Below, one piece after another: positions 47,832 through 60,000 of a stretch of DNA of 64,000 bases. The DNA is taken from assembly GCA_022606135.1 (NCBI GenBank), contig JABYQN010000009.1:1141001-1205000 (forward strand), written 5' to 3'. The DNA comes from Fomes fomentarius. Its lineage: Eukaryota; Basidiomycota; Agaricomycetes; Polyporales; Polyporaceae. Below the pieces are notes generated by a model. The model worked only from the letters and a program-made list of their open reading frames with translations. It made no database searches and was not told where the DNA came from. The position numbers were made by a program, and so were the translations under genes. Every line of letters starts with the position of its first letter. The first letter of the stretch is position 1.

Positions 47832-49758
47832 TCAGTGTCCCACCATGATGTTCTCCGGCATCTCCAGCAAGTCAGCAGCGTACGCATCAAGCATGTAGAT
47901 CTTGAATCGTTCGTTCTCCCCAAGCTCGCGCATCCACGTCCTACTGAGGCCTCCCTCCCACGCGTACAGCTCCACTCGCCACCCCTTCTTGAGTGCCGTA
48001 CGCACGCACCCGAGGAATCCGTCCTCGTTGAACTGGCCCACGTTGCCATCGCCGGTAGCTAGAACGATCGTGCCGCCCGGAGGTACGACATCCACGGCTA
48101 CGATCGCCTGATGCAACTTCAACTGGAGCAACTCGTCCACTCCCTGTTCGCGATATCGGACGCGGGTGGCACTTCCGCCCCCTGGGCCTTGATCTGACTC
48201 GGTAGACGTCCCGTTGCTACCGCCCACGGACGTTTTATGGGCATGTCCACGCGTGGTGCGTGCACGGCCATGGCCATTCGTGCGCGAGGGGCCTGCCTCG
48301 GCCTTGGCGGAGTTGCTCAATGTGCGGCTGTGTGTCCGGGCATGCCCGGCGACGTGTTGGCGGTCTGCGCCGTCGCCGGTATCGGGTACGCGTGCGTAGA
48401 TGCGCACCTCATAACCCAGCTCTTCCGCAGACTGCATAGGCTGGTAGAGAGGAGATGATGTGACGAGCACGCGTCGAGTCACGGGGCGGCCGCGCTCTAG
48501 AACGAGTGCCAGCGCCGCGTGTGAGAGGTGTGTCTGCTTGATCCTGCGCACGAGGTGGTGCAAGTGCTTCTTCACATAAGATATGAATCCGATAAGAATG
48601 TTTGAGCTGCAAAAGGACCGAGATGAGCGTGAGGGACAATAGAATCGATAAATCGTGTACGCACTGATCAATGAATACATGGATGAGTGTATCTTGCGAT
48701 TGCGGTACAGGACCGCGAGGGTCGGCATAAGTTAGCGATGAAGTGAAGTCTCGAGACAAGATGGTTGAGAGGGCCTTGGCTTCCGAGGGAAAGAGTAGTC
48801 TGAGCTTGTGTGCAAGTGTCCGGAGTTGAATCGTGCGGGCATCAAAAGACTTAGTCGTAACATGTAGGCTGGGTGTGGACCTGCTGTGGTGTAGTCGTGG
48901 GTTCTGTTCATTTGAGATTCGAGCCTTCTGCTTCTCCCTTCTGAGAATTGCAGGTGTGGCAGGCGTGGTCTTGTAGTAAGGAGAAGACGAGGACACATCT
49001 TGAGACGAGGATGAGGACTCGCCATCCTCGACATCAGCGCTTGCTTCATCGACGCCATCAACCCCGTCCGCCGTCTCCGGTTGGGTGCCATCGTCCATGC
49101 CGCCGCGCCGTGCGGAACGAGTATGTTTGCGTCGCCTCTTTCGTCGAGAGGTAGGAACGAGGAGCTGCGAGGGACTGTCCGACGTCGTAGAGCTATTCCC
49201 ACGCAGCTCCCTCTTCGCGGCAAGCTTTTCCCGTTCAGCAGCGAGATAGGTCAAAGCTTCATCAAGGTATCCCAGAGAAGGTCGGTCCATGGTGTTCTCG
49301 TCTTCAATGGGAACCTCCAGCTCCGTACCGTCGTCGTACTCCGACGCAGTGTCCTCCGACTCGGGTGGAAGGGAAGAGCGGCCGCGGATGGGGCTCCCGG
49401 GGAGTGAGGAAGTGAGATATGAGGTCACTCGCCTGGTAGTCCATACTGAGGGCCCCTGCAGTGGATCTGAGTCGTCCGAGTGCGAGAGTGCAAATGAGGA
49501 TGTTGGTGTGGCACTGCGCGCATCCGCTTCGTCGCTTGACCCTCGAGCGCGGAGATTAGTCATGGCGCGAAACACAGGCCCAAAGGCTCCCAGGTCAGGA
49601 GCATCTACCCGTAACTTGAGGTCAGCGACGCATGGAATGCAGGGGATGGCTGGAAAAGATCGCGCACCATCAGAGGTGATCCCGCTGGCGGCCGAGTACG
49701 TCGAGAAGGGGCTCAGAGGACCAGGGGAGATCGAGGATTCGGTGACAGACTGGGTCAT
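47832..49758 (-). CDS. NYN-domain (PIN-like) putative ribonuclease
   Basis: Two exons, 49758-48665 and 48606-47832, give 622 residues. The first ~350 are disordered with acidic and Ser-rich stretches and one basic patch (SRRKRRRKHTRSARR) that may direct it to the nucleus. The NYN domain starts at the exon junction: VFIDHSNILIGF (first acidic site), then VLVTSSPLYQP, EEL-GYEV, a second acidic site in EQGVDELLQLKLHQA and a third in IVLATGDGN, followed by FLGCVRTALKKGW-VELYAW and AYAADLLE. NYN proteins are PIN-like RNases with a metal site of Asp residues. About 75 Gly/Ser/Thr/His-rich residues are inserted in the middle of the domain. RNA target unknown. Confidence 0.85.
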
Positions 49759-51361
49759 AAATACCGAACGGTGTGTGGCGAAGAAAACGAAGAAGAGATG
49801 AAGGGAGCGTGGAGGTCGTGCGGACGGTCTGAGTTAAGTACTAATAGGACTGCCAGGCCAACTCCCGCCGAGTCAACGGCATAGCTTCCCGGCGCCTAGC
49901 CACCTTACTGCATTATCGCCCATAGCACGTGTGGCAGGATCATGCATACTAGGATAAGCTGCGCTCCGCCCCTCTCCGCCCCCAATGCGTTCAGGGCTGT
50001 CCGAACCCAGATCTCGAACCCATAATCGCAGCTGGGTGGGTGACAGACACTGCAAGAGAGCTATCCGGGCGTAGACGACCACAGCTGGGTATCTCGGGGT
50101 CGGAGGCTTGGAACCGACATCCGGACAACGTTGCCTCACATACCGGTGCGTAACCCGCGGTCTGTGGTAATCGTCGCATGCTGAGCAGACGGAGTAGACC
50201 ACGTAAGGCACTACATGACGTGTGGATGTCAGTGTTTCGGTATACCAGGTCCGCGGTGGAAATAACCAACATCCTCGAACCAGAACGCGGCCCGATACAA
50301 GACCACAATATATGCACCTAGTCGGGTCAGATCAACAGGATAATAGTGCCCCTTGCGATCCTTTGGGTGGCAATTGAGAGCTCATGGACATCCAAAGCGA
50401 CCTCAGACGACTTGTGACCAGCCTGACCCAGCTCAGTTGTTAGACCCACCAGGTGGAGCTTACCGTTGTGTGCTATAGCCAGACGGAGCATTGAATCATT
50501 CCGTACTAGAGACAATATGTTCCGTATAGCAGATAGGTAGCCGTGAGGACAACACGGTGAGGATATGCTCTTTGCTCACCATTCCCCACGAACCATTGAA
50601 GACTTCAGCCGACCACAAGAAAACAATGAGCGGAGCCAGTTCGTGTTAAGATACCCGCCCCAAGGGATGATGCGCCATCAGAGTAGAAGACAAGTCAGGT
50701 CGAGTCAATATAGAGCACAATGTCCCCAGCCATGAGCAATGCTGCGGTATCCACAGAGCTGCCCGGGCCGTAGGTCACTAGGTTCAAGACTAGCGTACAC
50801 CCTCGCAGCCATATTGGTATGGGGTATGTGGGTGATTGGAGGATCCGCTCACCTATGGTATGGAGCAAGGATCGTGGTGGTTAGGATCAAGGGAACAAAG
50901 AGAGACTAAAATGAAGAGATCGGAGTGCGAAACGCGTCCGCGTATGGGCGCCTATTTAATCTCGGTTATCGGACGCGGTCACATGAGCGTGGCCTCTCGT
51001 ACGCGTCATCTTGGCTGAGACCCAGACCCGGGATGGGTCAAGACACACAAGGAGAAGTGGTGTACGATGATTGTGATTTTCGGGTGAGCACGGTATATGT
51101 ATGGCTTGGGAACAGACAGACAGACATTGCTCCGATGAAGTGAAGACGAACTATCTTGGGCATCAATATTACCCTCGAGCTCCAGTGGAGCATGGGAAAG
51201 TACACGAGTCGATCTACGTCCGTGCAGCCAAAAAGAAACTAGATAGCTATATACTGAGAGGAGTCATTGTTTCGGATGTCTATGCTAGTGCGGATGCGAT
51301 GTGACTTCGTGTCCTTGGATGGTATCGGGAAACATGCTTTTGTGAGTTTGCATCTCTATAA
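49759..51361. other. Intergenic region
   Basis: 1.6 kb containing the NYN gene promoter and the bestrophin 3' UTR. No gene supported. Confidence 0.4.
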
Positions 51362-53677
51362 TCAGTTAGTAGAGAGCGCAGTCTGGATGCGCCCGAGCCC
51401 GCGCTGCATCCATTCGTCGGGCGCCACGCGTTCGTCGGCGCTGAAGATCTGGTCGTTGTACATAGAGAACGCCCAGCTCTCGACCTCGGGGCGCGGCAGA
51501 GCGGTGATTGCCCTGAGCTCGTTCCCTGTAGTTGCAACGAATCAGAACGGTGAACGGGCGGCGATGGATGGTAGACAGGACATACGAATGATATTGTGCG
51601 TGAAGTGATCGAGGTTCTAGTGTCGCAGTACAAGATCGTCAGATGGTATCGAGGCGGGTGACAGCATGATCGCAGATATCTCACCAAGTCGTTCTTGTCA
51701 TACCCTGAGAGCGCACCATGATACGTGTCAGTGACCGCAATCTCATCAAGCACAAAGACCCAGTAGCAGGCTTACCGAAGGGATCTGTAAATGATTTAGG
51801 AATTTTAGATTGAGTTGTATGAACGGGTCCACAAGGCACACTTACTTTCAATCTCCTCGCCGGCAACTAGGAACCCGAAGAAGATGAAACTCTTTGCATA
51901 GAATCAGTATGCTGCTATGCACGTCAATCATGATCATTACAGGACGTACCGCGAGGGCTGTGCCCGGTATCGTGAGCCACTTCAGCGTAGGCCAGAGCTG
52001 GAAGGGCTGCAGACGGGTCAATACATGACACTCTGAGGAAGGCAGGAAGGACGTACCAGGAGGAAGCAGTACAGAATGGTCACACTCCACAGATGAACTC
52101 GATATCTATGAAGCATAGTTGTCAATAGCATGGTGGATCACGGATGATAAGAGCACTGACGAGAAGGGAATGGGCGTCGTGAGAATACGTTCCAATCCAG
52201 TCAGTGCATCGACGAGTTGATTGAGTGAGGTCAACAAGATCGCTACGCGGCGTGATGAGAAAGGTGCCTCGCAGTGAATGGGCAAACAAATCTCACTCGC
52301 TGTGGGCGGCGGAATCACATTGCGTTCTTGGAGTGCTGCGATGTAGGAACTCTGCATGTAACAGACCTTAGTCAATACCATTTCTCAATGATCTGTTCGA
52401 TGATCACTGACCAGGTAAAGCGATATCTCGAGCGGGAGATTGTGAGTAACAGTCTTGCTCCGGAGCTTTGCTCGAATGCGAGCTGCCTTCTTGCCCTTCA
52501 CTTCTTTACCCCTCTTTGCCAAGAATCCCACAAGTAAAGACAGCGGGAACAAGTCTAACAAGTGGTACTTGGGAGGATTGCGCGCAGGTAGAAGAAAGTC
52601 GTCCCGTTCGTGCACCGAGTACGTCGAGCTCTTATCCCCCTGCTTCTTTTCGTCAATCGTCCTCGAGCGACTGATCAAGCGCTGAGGATGCGGAGGATCA
52701 ACCTGTACGCTGACCTTCCTCGATCTTCCTGGAGCGGCCGTCACTGGAGGCGGGAGCTGACTGTGCTGTTGTTGGAATGTCGGGCTTTTTGGAGAAGCTG
52801 GCGGCAACGACAAATCACTTGGGTGGCCTTCTACTACTTCCGCAGCAGGTGCTGAGCTGTCGCCACGTGCTCGGAGAGGGGGAGAACGCGTGGACGATCC
52901 ATCCATGGAGGTGACATCGACGAGCGAAGGCAAACCAGCAGGCAGAGCATACGACGGAAGGTACTTGACGAGGTGGTACAGATCGACGTAGTACACACCA
53001 TCTTCCCCACGCAAGTAGTGCTTGACTGCGACACCGAAGGCCTCAATGAGATTGATTACAGTCTTCTTCTCGATTAGAACACGCGACCTGCGTTGTTCAG
53101 GGGTCGACGGATCGTCCTTCGCCGCAGGCATCATCTCTGCATGAAGTATTCACTCATGTTAGGAACACAGACAAGAATGAAAGAAGTGTGATGGAGTTTG
53201 AGGACGCACCAGGAACATGAAACCATATCATCCGAGCCAGTGTCCGACTTCCAAGAATGATCTGCGACCACAACCGCCTTCCCTCATTGTACCGTTCAAA
53301 ACTTGCGGTCGTCCGGTAAGACACGACGAAGCCAAGAACTGTACCGATACTGTGGAAGAGGTCCAGTCAGTGCCAGGGTGATCGAGATCTCATCTTGACC
53401 AGACAGAGATGATGCGGGGTGCCGTTCGGCCAGAGAGCTCGAGTGTATGCTTCATATCTGGCACTCACACAGTCAGCAGCGTCGGCTGGATCACGAGGGT
53501 GTGGACAGAGTTGTTGATGATTGAAATTGCCGCGGCCCAGGCAGAGAAGAATACGAGCAGAGGCCAGCAGCGGAAGACCGCGGTGGCAAGGACTGCACTG
53601 ACGAATCTATGTAGTGTCCCGCTTTTTTTAGTGCCAGGCGAGAAGGGGTCCACGGAGTACATGAAAGACGACTCCAT
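51362..53677 (-). CDS. Fungal bestrophin-family anion channel
   Basis: A multi-exon gene. ATG 53677 is chosen for the MYSVDPFSPG start; an in-frame ATG at 53812 would add 45 residues. Landmarks in order: a hydrophobic helix (FRCWPLLVFFSAWAAAI), the bestrophin signature VLGFVVSYRTTASFERYNEG then RRLWSQIILGSRTLAR, a HYLRGEDG helix, and after a ~110-residue disordered loop (about 52900-52560) HNLPLEISLYL, LNQLVDALTGLERIL, FQLWPTLKWLTIPG and FIFFGFLVAGEEIENPFGYDKND. The GEEIENPFGYD motif is typical of bestrophin/RFP-TM proteins. It probably acts as an anion channel in a cell or organelle membrane. Introns are short and the frame seems intact. Confidence 0.88.
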
Positions 53678-54076
53678 CTTCCAGGAATGAACGCAGCGAA
53701 GTGCAGTTAAGAGGGAGGGAGCATGAACAAGCGAGTCGTCAGAGAGAACTTGGCAAGGACGAAACTCGCTGTTAGCTTTACTTAAGGACGTTATTAATAA
53801 TTGGTCTTCCATCTCTTCTACATCACTCAGCTATTTCCAAGGTCGTCAAGGCATCAGTGATCGGGTAAACATAGTACCTTACCAGGTCCGCGCAGGTCAC
53901 ACAGACGTCACAGACTGTCACGTGTCAACACCGCGGTGCCAGTGAATCTGATCACCTTCCGCGGACGGACCGATTTGGAGAAGTGACTCAAGGGGATGCG
54001 TTTTCGGCCTCTCTTCCTTGCTCGTCCTTGTACGTTGACTCCTCCTCGCATCCACGTCCGCTGGAAACACCTAGAC
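53678..54076. promoter_or_regulatory. Divergent promoter of bestrophin and glycyl-tRNA synthetase genes
   Basis: The 399 bases between the two start codons must serve both genes. An in-frame ATG for GRS1 lies within it at 53996 (see findings). Confidence 0.5.
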
Positions 54077-57067
54077 ATGGCCAACCTTCCGGTCAACAAG
54101 ACCGCGCACCCTTTTGACAAGGCACGCTTGGAGGCGTTGCTCAATCGACGGTTCTTTTACGCACCGGCTTTCGAGATTTATGGCGGTGAGTGTTCAATCG
54201 ATCTACATCTGTTCGGGCGGTGGTGTTGGTAAAATTATGGCCAACCAGAGGCTGAACTTTACCATAAGATGGGTTGGCTTTGAGGGCCCGTGTTGGGGTA
54301 AGCGGCGGAAGATTCTGAGGAGGAAGGTTTGTGCAGGTGATGGACCAGTGGAACGTCAATTTAGGACAAGTGTATGGCATGACTGCAACAGAGCAACATG
54401 CATTCCACTGATCTACAAGGCTAGTGGAACGCTTTCGCCCTCCAAAGTCTTACCTCCGAGCGCAACATGCATGTTCGCTGTTTCTGCCCGCTTGTCACCA
54501 AAATCGAGCTGTGAGACTCGTGAGGCATCGGCCTAGATTTGTATTGCCAAGTGTTGTTTAACTGAGTCCCACACGAAGCGGGCATACTCGGATGGGACCG
54601 ACTGTTGTAGTTGTAGTGCATAGAGTGGACTCATGACAAATGTCTCCTCCAATATAACGCGCGGATGCTAATGACTCTTGCGATAGGTGTTGCTGGTCTG
54701 TACGACTATGGTCCCCCAGGCTCATCTCTTCAAAGCAACATCATCGCGGAATGGCGGAAACACTTCATCGTGGAAGAGCACATGCTCGAAGTAGACACCA
54801 CAATAATGACCCCCGCTCCGGTGTTTGAGACATCTGGCCACGTCGCACGATTCGCCGACTGGATGGTTAAGGATCTGAAGACTGGCGAGGTACTCCGAGC
54901 TGACCATCTCGTGGGCGGCGTTCTCGAAGCACGTCTGGCTGGCGACAAGGAAGCGCGTGGGCTCGCGGCGCAGCCTCAGAAAGAAGACGAAAAGAAAAAG
55001 AAGAGGAAGGGAGACAAAGCCAAGGCTGTCGCTGTCAGGCTGCCGGACGAAGTTGTGACCGAGTATGAGACTGTCTTAGCGCAAGTATGTGCGGTATGGT
55101 CTCGTGTTGGACAGTCGCTCACACGCATATGTTTAGTTGGACAACTATTCGGGTCCGGAGCTCGGGGAGCTTTGCAAAAAGTACGACATCCGGAATCCAG
55201 ACACGGGCAACGAGGTGTCGGAGCCCGTTCAGTTCAACCTCATGTTCGCCAGCAGCATCGGTCCCACTGGCCAGCACCCTGGTTTCCTGCGCCCTGAGAC
55301 CGCGCAGGGTCACTTCCTCAACTTCGCCCGTCTGCTCGAATTCAATAATGGTCGCGTGCCGTTTGCGTCTGCGCAGATTGGCCGGTCTTTCCGTAATGAA
55401 ATATCCCCACGAGCGGGGCTGCTCCGCGTGCGGGAGTTCACTATGGCCGAAATCGAACATTACGTGGACCCGGATGACAAGAAGCACGAACGCTTCGCCG
55501 ACGTCCGAGACGTCGAACTCGACCTTCTGGACCGCCACACGCAGGTGGCTGGAAGTACGAAGTTAACGCGGATGAAGATCGGGGATGCGGTGGACAAGGG
55601 TATCGTGGCGAACGAGACCCTTGGCTACTTCCTAGCACGCATTCACCAGTTCCTGATTAAGATCGGAATAAACCCTTCGCGCCTCCGTTTCCGCCAGCAC
55701 ATGGCGAACGAAATGGCGCACTACGCCACGGACTGCTGGGACGCTGAGATCCAGAACTCCTATGGCTGGACGGAGTGTGTGGGCTGCGCGGACCGCGCAG
55801 CTTATGACCTCACGGTGCATATGGCCAAGACTGGGCAGCCGCTTGTTGTGCGCCAGGCTCTCAAAGAGCCAATCATCACGGAGAACCTGGTTGCGGAATT
55901 CAATAAAAAGAACTTCGGCAAGACGTTTGGGAAGGACTCAGCGGTTATCCAGACAATCATCGGGGGGCTGGACGAGGCCTTGCTCACTAAGCTTCAGGGT
56001 GAGCTCGCGCAGGGGTGAGGGCTCGTTTCGCATTCATGCATACTGCCTACTTTCGTGTGGTGCTCACACGACCTGTCCCTTCTCTGTAGGTCGACTACTG
56101 TAACCTCCTCCGACGGTCGAGATTTCAAGCTCACACCTGACCATCTGACCATCGAGAAGAAGACATTCAAGCAATCCAGTGCGTCTCATTTTTGCACACT
56201 CTGACAGGTGTACGATGTCATCTGACCCGTGCGCGTTCAGTCCGCGAGTTTACGCCGAACGTCATTGAGCCCTCGTTTGGCCTCGGTCGCATTCTATACT
56301 CCCTCTTGGAGCACAGCTTCTGGAGTCGAGAACAGGACGTTGAACGTGGGGTGCGTATCCATGTGCTCGTGTCCGCTTCGTGCTCACCCCGATTGTTTGC
56401 TTCGCTTATCAGGTCCTGTCCCTGCCGGCTGTGGTCGCCCCAACGAAGGTTCTGATCGTACCCCTTAGCGCAAAGGCTGAGTTCGAGCCCTTGGTGAAGG
56501 AAGTTTGTAAGTCGTCATATGCTCCTGAGGCGCTTCCGGACAATGTCGTCTGACACCCCGATGCTTACTGCTAACTTTCACTCCCAGCGACCAAGCTGCG
56601 CAAGGCTGGAATATTTTCGCGTGTGGACGACTCAAATACGTCGATTGGCAAGCGTTACGCGCGCAACGACGAGCTGGGTACCCCCTATGGCCTCACCCTT
56701 GACTTTGCTTGTACGTGTTCATCGCGATCTCGCTTGCATCACAGCCAGTCGGTGCTCATATCGTCATCATTTCTGTCTACAGCTGTCTCAAACCGCACGA
56801 TGACACTCAGGTGAGCATCATCTGAGAAACTGCCCCTGGTGTTGTGATTCCAGGCATCTATCTGTCTTCACAAGCGCGCCATCGTTCATCCATGGAGCAG
56901 CCACTGATCGCTTGTCTTATCGCAGGGAACGCGATACTACGGGGCAGCTCATCGGACCAATCGACGAGGTCATTGACACCGTCATCGACCTGGTCAACGG
57001 CACCATCGACTGGCCGGAGGCCTGCCAAAGGTTACCAGCTTACGACGGTGTCCAGGCCGTGGAGTGA
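54077..57067 (+). CDS. GRS1: Glycyl-tRNA synthetase
   Basis: Charges tRNA-Gly; class II, alpha2 type. Nine exons (54077-54185, 54687-55084, 55137-56014, 56090-56178, 56241-56350, 56413-56506, 56588-56710, 56783-56810, 56926-57067) give 656 residues. Landmarks: [49 protein letters not shown] with [21 protein letters not shown] (motif 2), [26 protein letters not shown] (motif 3) and a C-terminal anticodon-binding domain ([21 protein letters not shown]). A Lys-rich insertion lies near residues 155-170. Intron 1 is long (501 bases). An upstream in-frame ATG could add a mitochondrial presequence. Confidence 0.95.
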
Positions 57068-60000
57068 TGAATGGGAACCGGCAACTATTGAAAACCTGAC
57101 AGTCCCAGGACCAATGCACGAGGCATGCCAGTTAGTCGGCAATATCATTGCGCCCACTCAACGTCCGCCAGGAGCGTATCGATACTATCGGTGTTAGAAA
57201 TGTGACACTGGGATGAGAGGGTGGTGGCGTCGCAGGGCGCGTCGGCCAATGGGAAATGCATCGAAAGAAATCATGTGTATGTTCGTTTCATCACTGCTGT
57301 ATCAACCACATCTCCCGCCCCGGAGCGCGGGCTGGGGGCATCACATCTGCCCTCCCACACCCACAACGTCCTCCTATTCGTACGCAAACCGACGGCCACG
57401 ATTCATGATTCACGAGCTGCGGACACTGTCGGACGGCGCATCGCAGCAGATGACGAGATCGTAGATGGTAAGACGCCGATGGCGGATGGCGAATGACAGT
57501 TGAGATGGGCCTCACCGCAGCGCACCACGAAGCTACGGCGGCTCACCCGTGAGCTGCGACGCAAGTCAGCTGGTGCGTGAGCCGTGGCCTAATTGCGCTC
57601 GGCCACAGCATCGTGGCTGAGAAAGACTCTTCTGGCGTGGGGAACGCGTTCCTCGCCCGACGCTCGAGTCGGCGTTGGCCGAGAGGAGGCTTGGAAACTC
57701 AGGGCCTTGACGCCAGCCACAGTAATCGCACCCGTATGTACATCCTGGCCCGGGCCCGAGGAAATACTCGTCGTGGCACGCGTCTTTCCATATGCGCGCT
57801 GTCATGTTTGCCCTGCAATCAGCGTGCATCACAGTTCATGAAATTTATGAGCGTGGTGAGTTGTTCGTCAGGCCAGTCACAGTGATTCCTCTCCGCCTTA
57901 TGTACCTAATATGTGGCGATGTGCATCTTGTGTGTGGCAACGGCTACATGTGGCGACCTCTGAGAGCCCCTGGAGAGCCCTGAAAATCTGCCGCACGCGC
58001 TGCACTGCACGTCTCTTACTTATGATGACGCGAGCCGCGATGGCACCCGCTCGCGTCGGGTTGCGCAGCCCCAGGCATCTATCTGCGCGATGCCAGCTTG
58101 TTCACTTGATGCGCCCGCCCGTCGACGCGCCGCGGATGCGAATTGCACGCGTGCGCCGTGCGCCGTGAACGTGTATACTTGTGCCGATGCCACATGCATG
58201 TGCATGTGACGCTTGTGGGGGGGGGCCCGGGCCCTGGCCACAGTTGCGCTTATTCGAAGCAGGCGCCGTGGTTGCGTCTTGCCTTCTTTCGGCCCTGTGG
58301 AATGTGTTTCGATATTGGCCATCCCATCGTCAACTGTCGTGAATTGTGATGCGGGTCATGCATGCATGACATTGACGGTGACGGTGAGAGTTGCGTGGTG
58401 CTTAGTACTAGTGTGTGTACTTGCGCTCGGTTACTAGTCGTGCCTAGTGGTGCGCCGGGCCCGGGTGTGCGCTGGCAGCTGACTTGACGGTTAGGGAGGT
58501 ACAGAGCACATATACTGCTCACGAAGGTCGAAGGTCGAAGGTCGAAGCTCCGAAGAGGTCGAAGGGGCGAAGCTGGTGGAAGGCCGCGACCCTGAGACAA
58601 AGCAAGGCTCAGATGACTGAAGTATATAGTTAGTAAGTAATATATGAATGAGCCCACGACGGCCACATCGAATGTCGCTGCACCCGGGTCTGTCCGTCCG
58701 CTATCCGCTGGCCGACACTTATAATAGCGAACAGAGGAATGTCGTTCTCATGATGTCCATGTGCGACAGACTATTTCGAGGCCTGAGCAAACACCAGGAC
58801 TGGTAGCGATGTCCAGAAGAGTACAAGTCTCATACCGGTGACCCACTATCTGCGCGTCTCGACATCTCGACATGCCAGCACCGGCGACTCAACCAGTTAC
58901 TTGAGTTGATGCACTGGTACTGCCATTAGCACTTATGCGGCTCGACTTCTGCTACACAGTCCAGCTCAAGCCTGAAGCCTGAGAGCTTCGCCGCGGTGTG
59001 TATAAGTATGCGCTTCGCTTCGGCTTCCATGCACACGACACACGGTACTGCCAATGGTAGTAGCACTAGCTAGCACTAGTGCCATCCATGGAACGTTGCC
59101 GTCATGCAGCCAAGCCGCCGGCAGTGACAGAGAACTTGCGCGTAGTAGAGCCGGGTATAGAGCCCATGGCTGGCACAGCCGCCGTCATGGAGACTCGAGA
59201 CCGCAGCGCGAAACGGATGGCGGTATTACAGCCCGGGACAGGAACATAGGTACGAGTACGTATGCAGCTTAGCTGCGGCAGCAGTATACGCATAGTGTAC
59301 CGAGTAACTCTGAATCTTATAACTTTGCTTCTCCCAAGTGCACGCCAGCATTAATAAATAGTACTGGCAGCTGCAGCCGCTGCTGGGATGGATTGTCGGT
59401 ACTACCGCCGGCTGCTGGCAATGCACTAGCATGACATAGAACACGACCTGACTGGCCCCTTCAGCATCCAGGACCTTCTTCAACCCTGCGTGCGCGCGCG
59501 CGCCGCGGACTCGGCGGTGGCGGCGGCGATCGAACGACGAACAGCTGGGCTGGACGGGTACAGTATAGCCATCGCCCAGGGAGTGTTGCGCGGGAGAAGG
59601 CCAGGAACAAGCTCAGGCCCCGCGGCGCATAATTACGCACGGATGCGCGAGCATGGACGCCGTGCGTTCCCCCAGGACGCAGCACGGCTTCATCAGAGTT
59701 CAGAGCGGGGCGAGAGCGGCGAAGATGCGTCGTCGGCCGGATGTGCGCGATCGCTTGCTGCATATATGCGTAAGTACGATATGCGGCGGCGGCCTCCCAG
59801 GCGGCCTTTATCTTTGCACCAGAGGGAGATGGACGGCGGGAGAAGACGAGGAGCCTGAGCAGCAGGGGCGTCGCGCTGTCTTGGGCCTTCGGGCGCACGC
59901 TGGTTACGGCTTATGACGGAGAGGAATGATCTGCGCAGGAATAGTTTGGGGATGGCGCTGTGCTTGTACGTGTAGGTCCTCCTATCTGGCTCCAAGGGGC

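Noticed and set aside
49980..50050. Possible tRNA B-box (GGTTCGA on the minus strand)
   Set aside because: No matching A-box, acceptor stem or cloverleaf could be formed around it.
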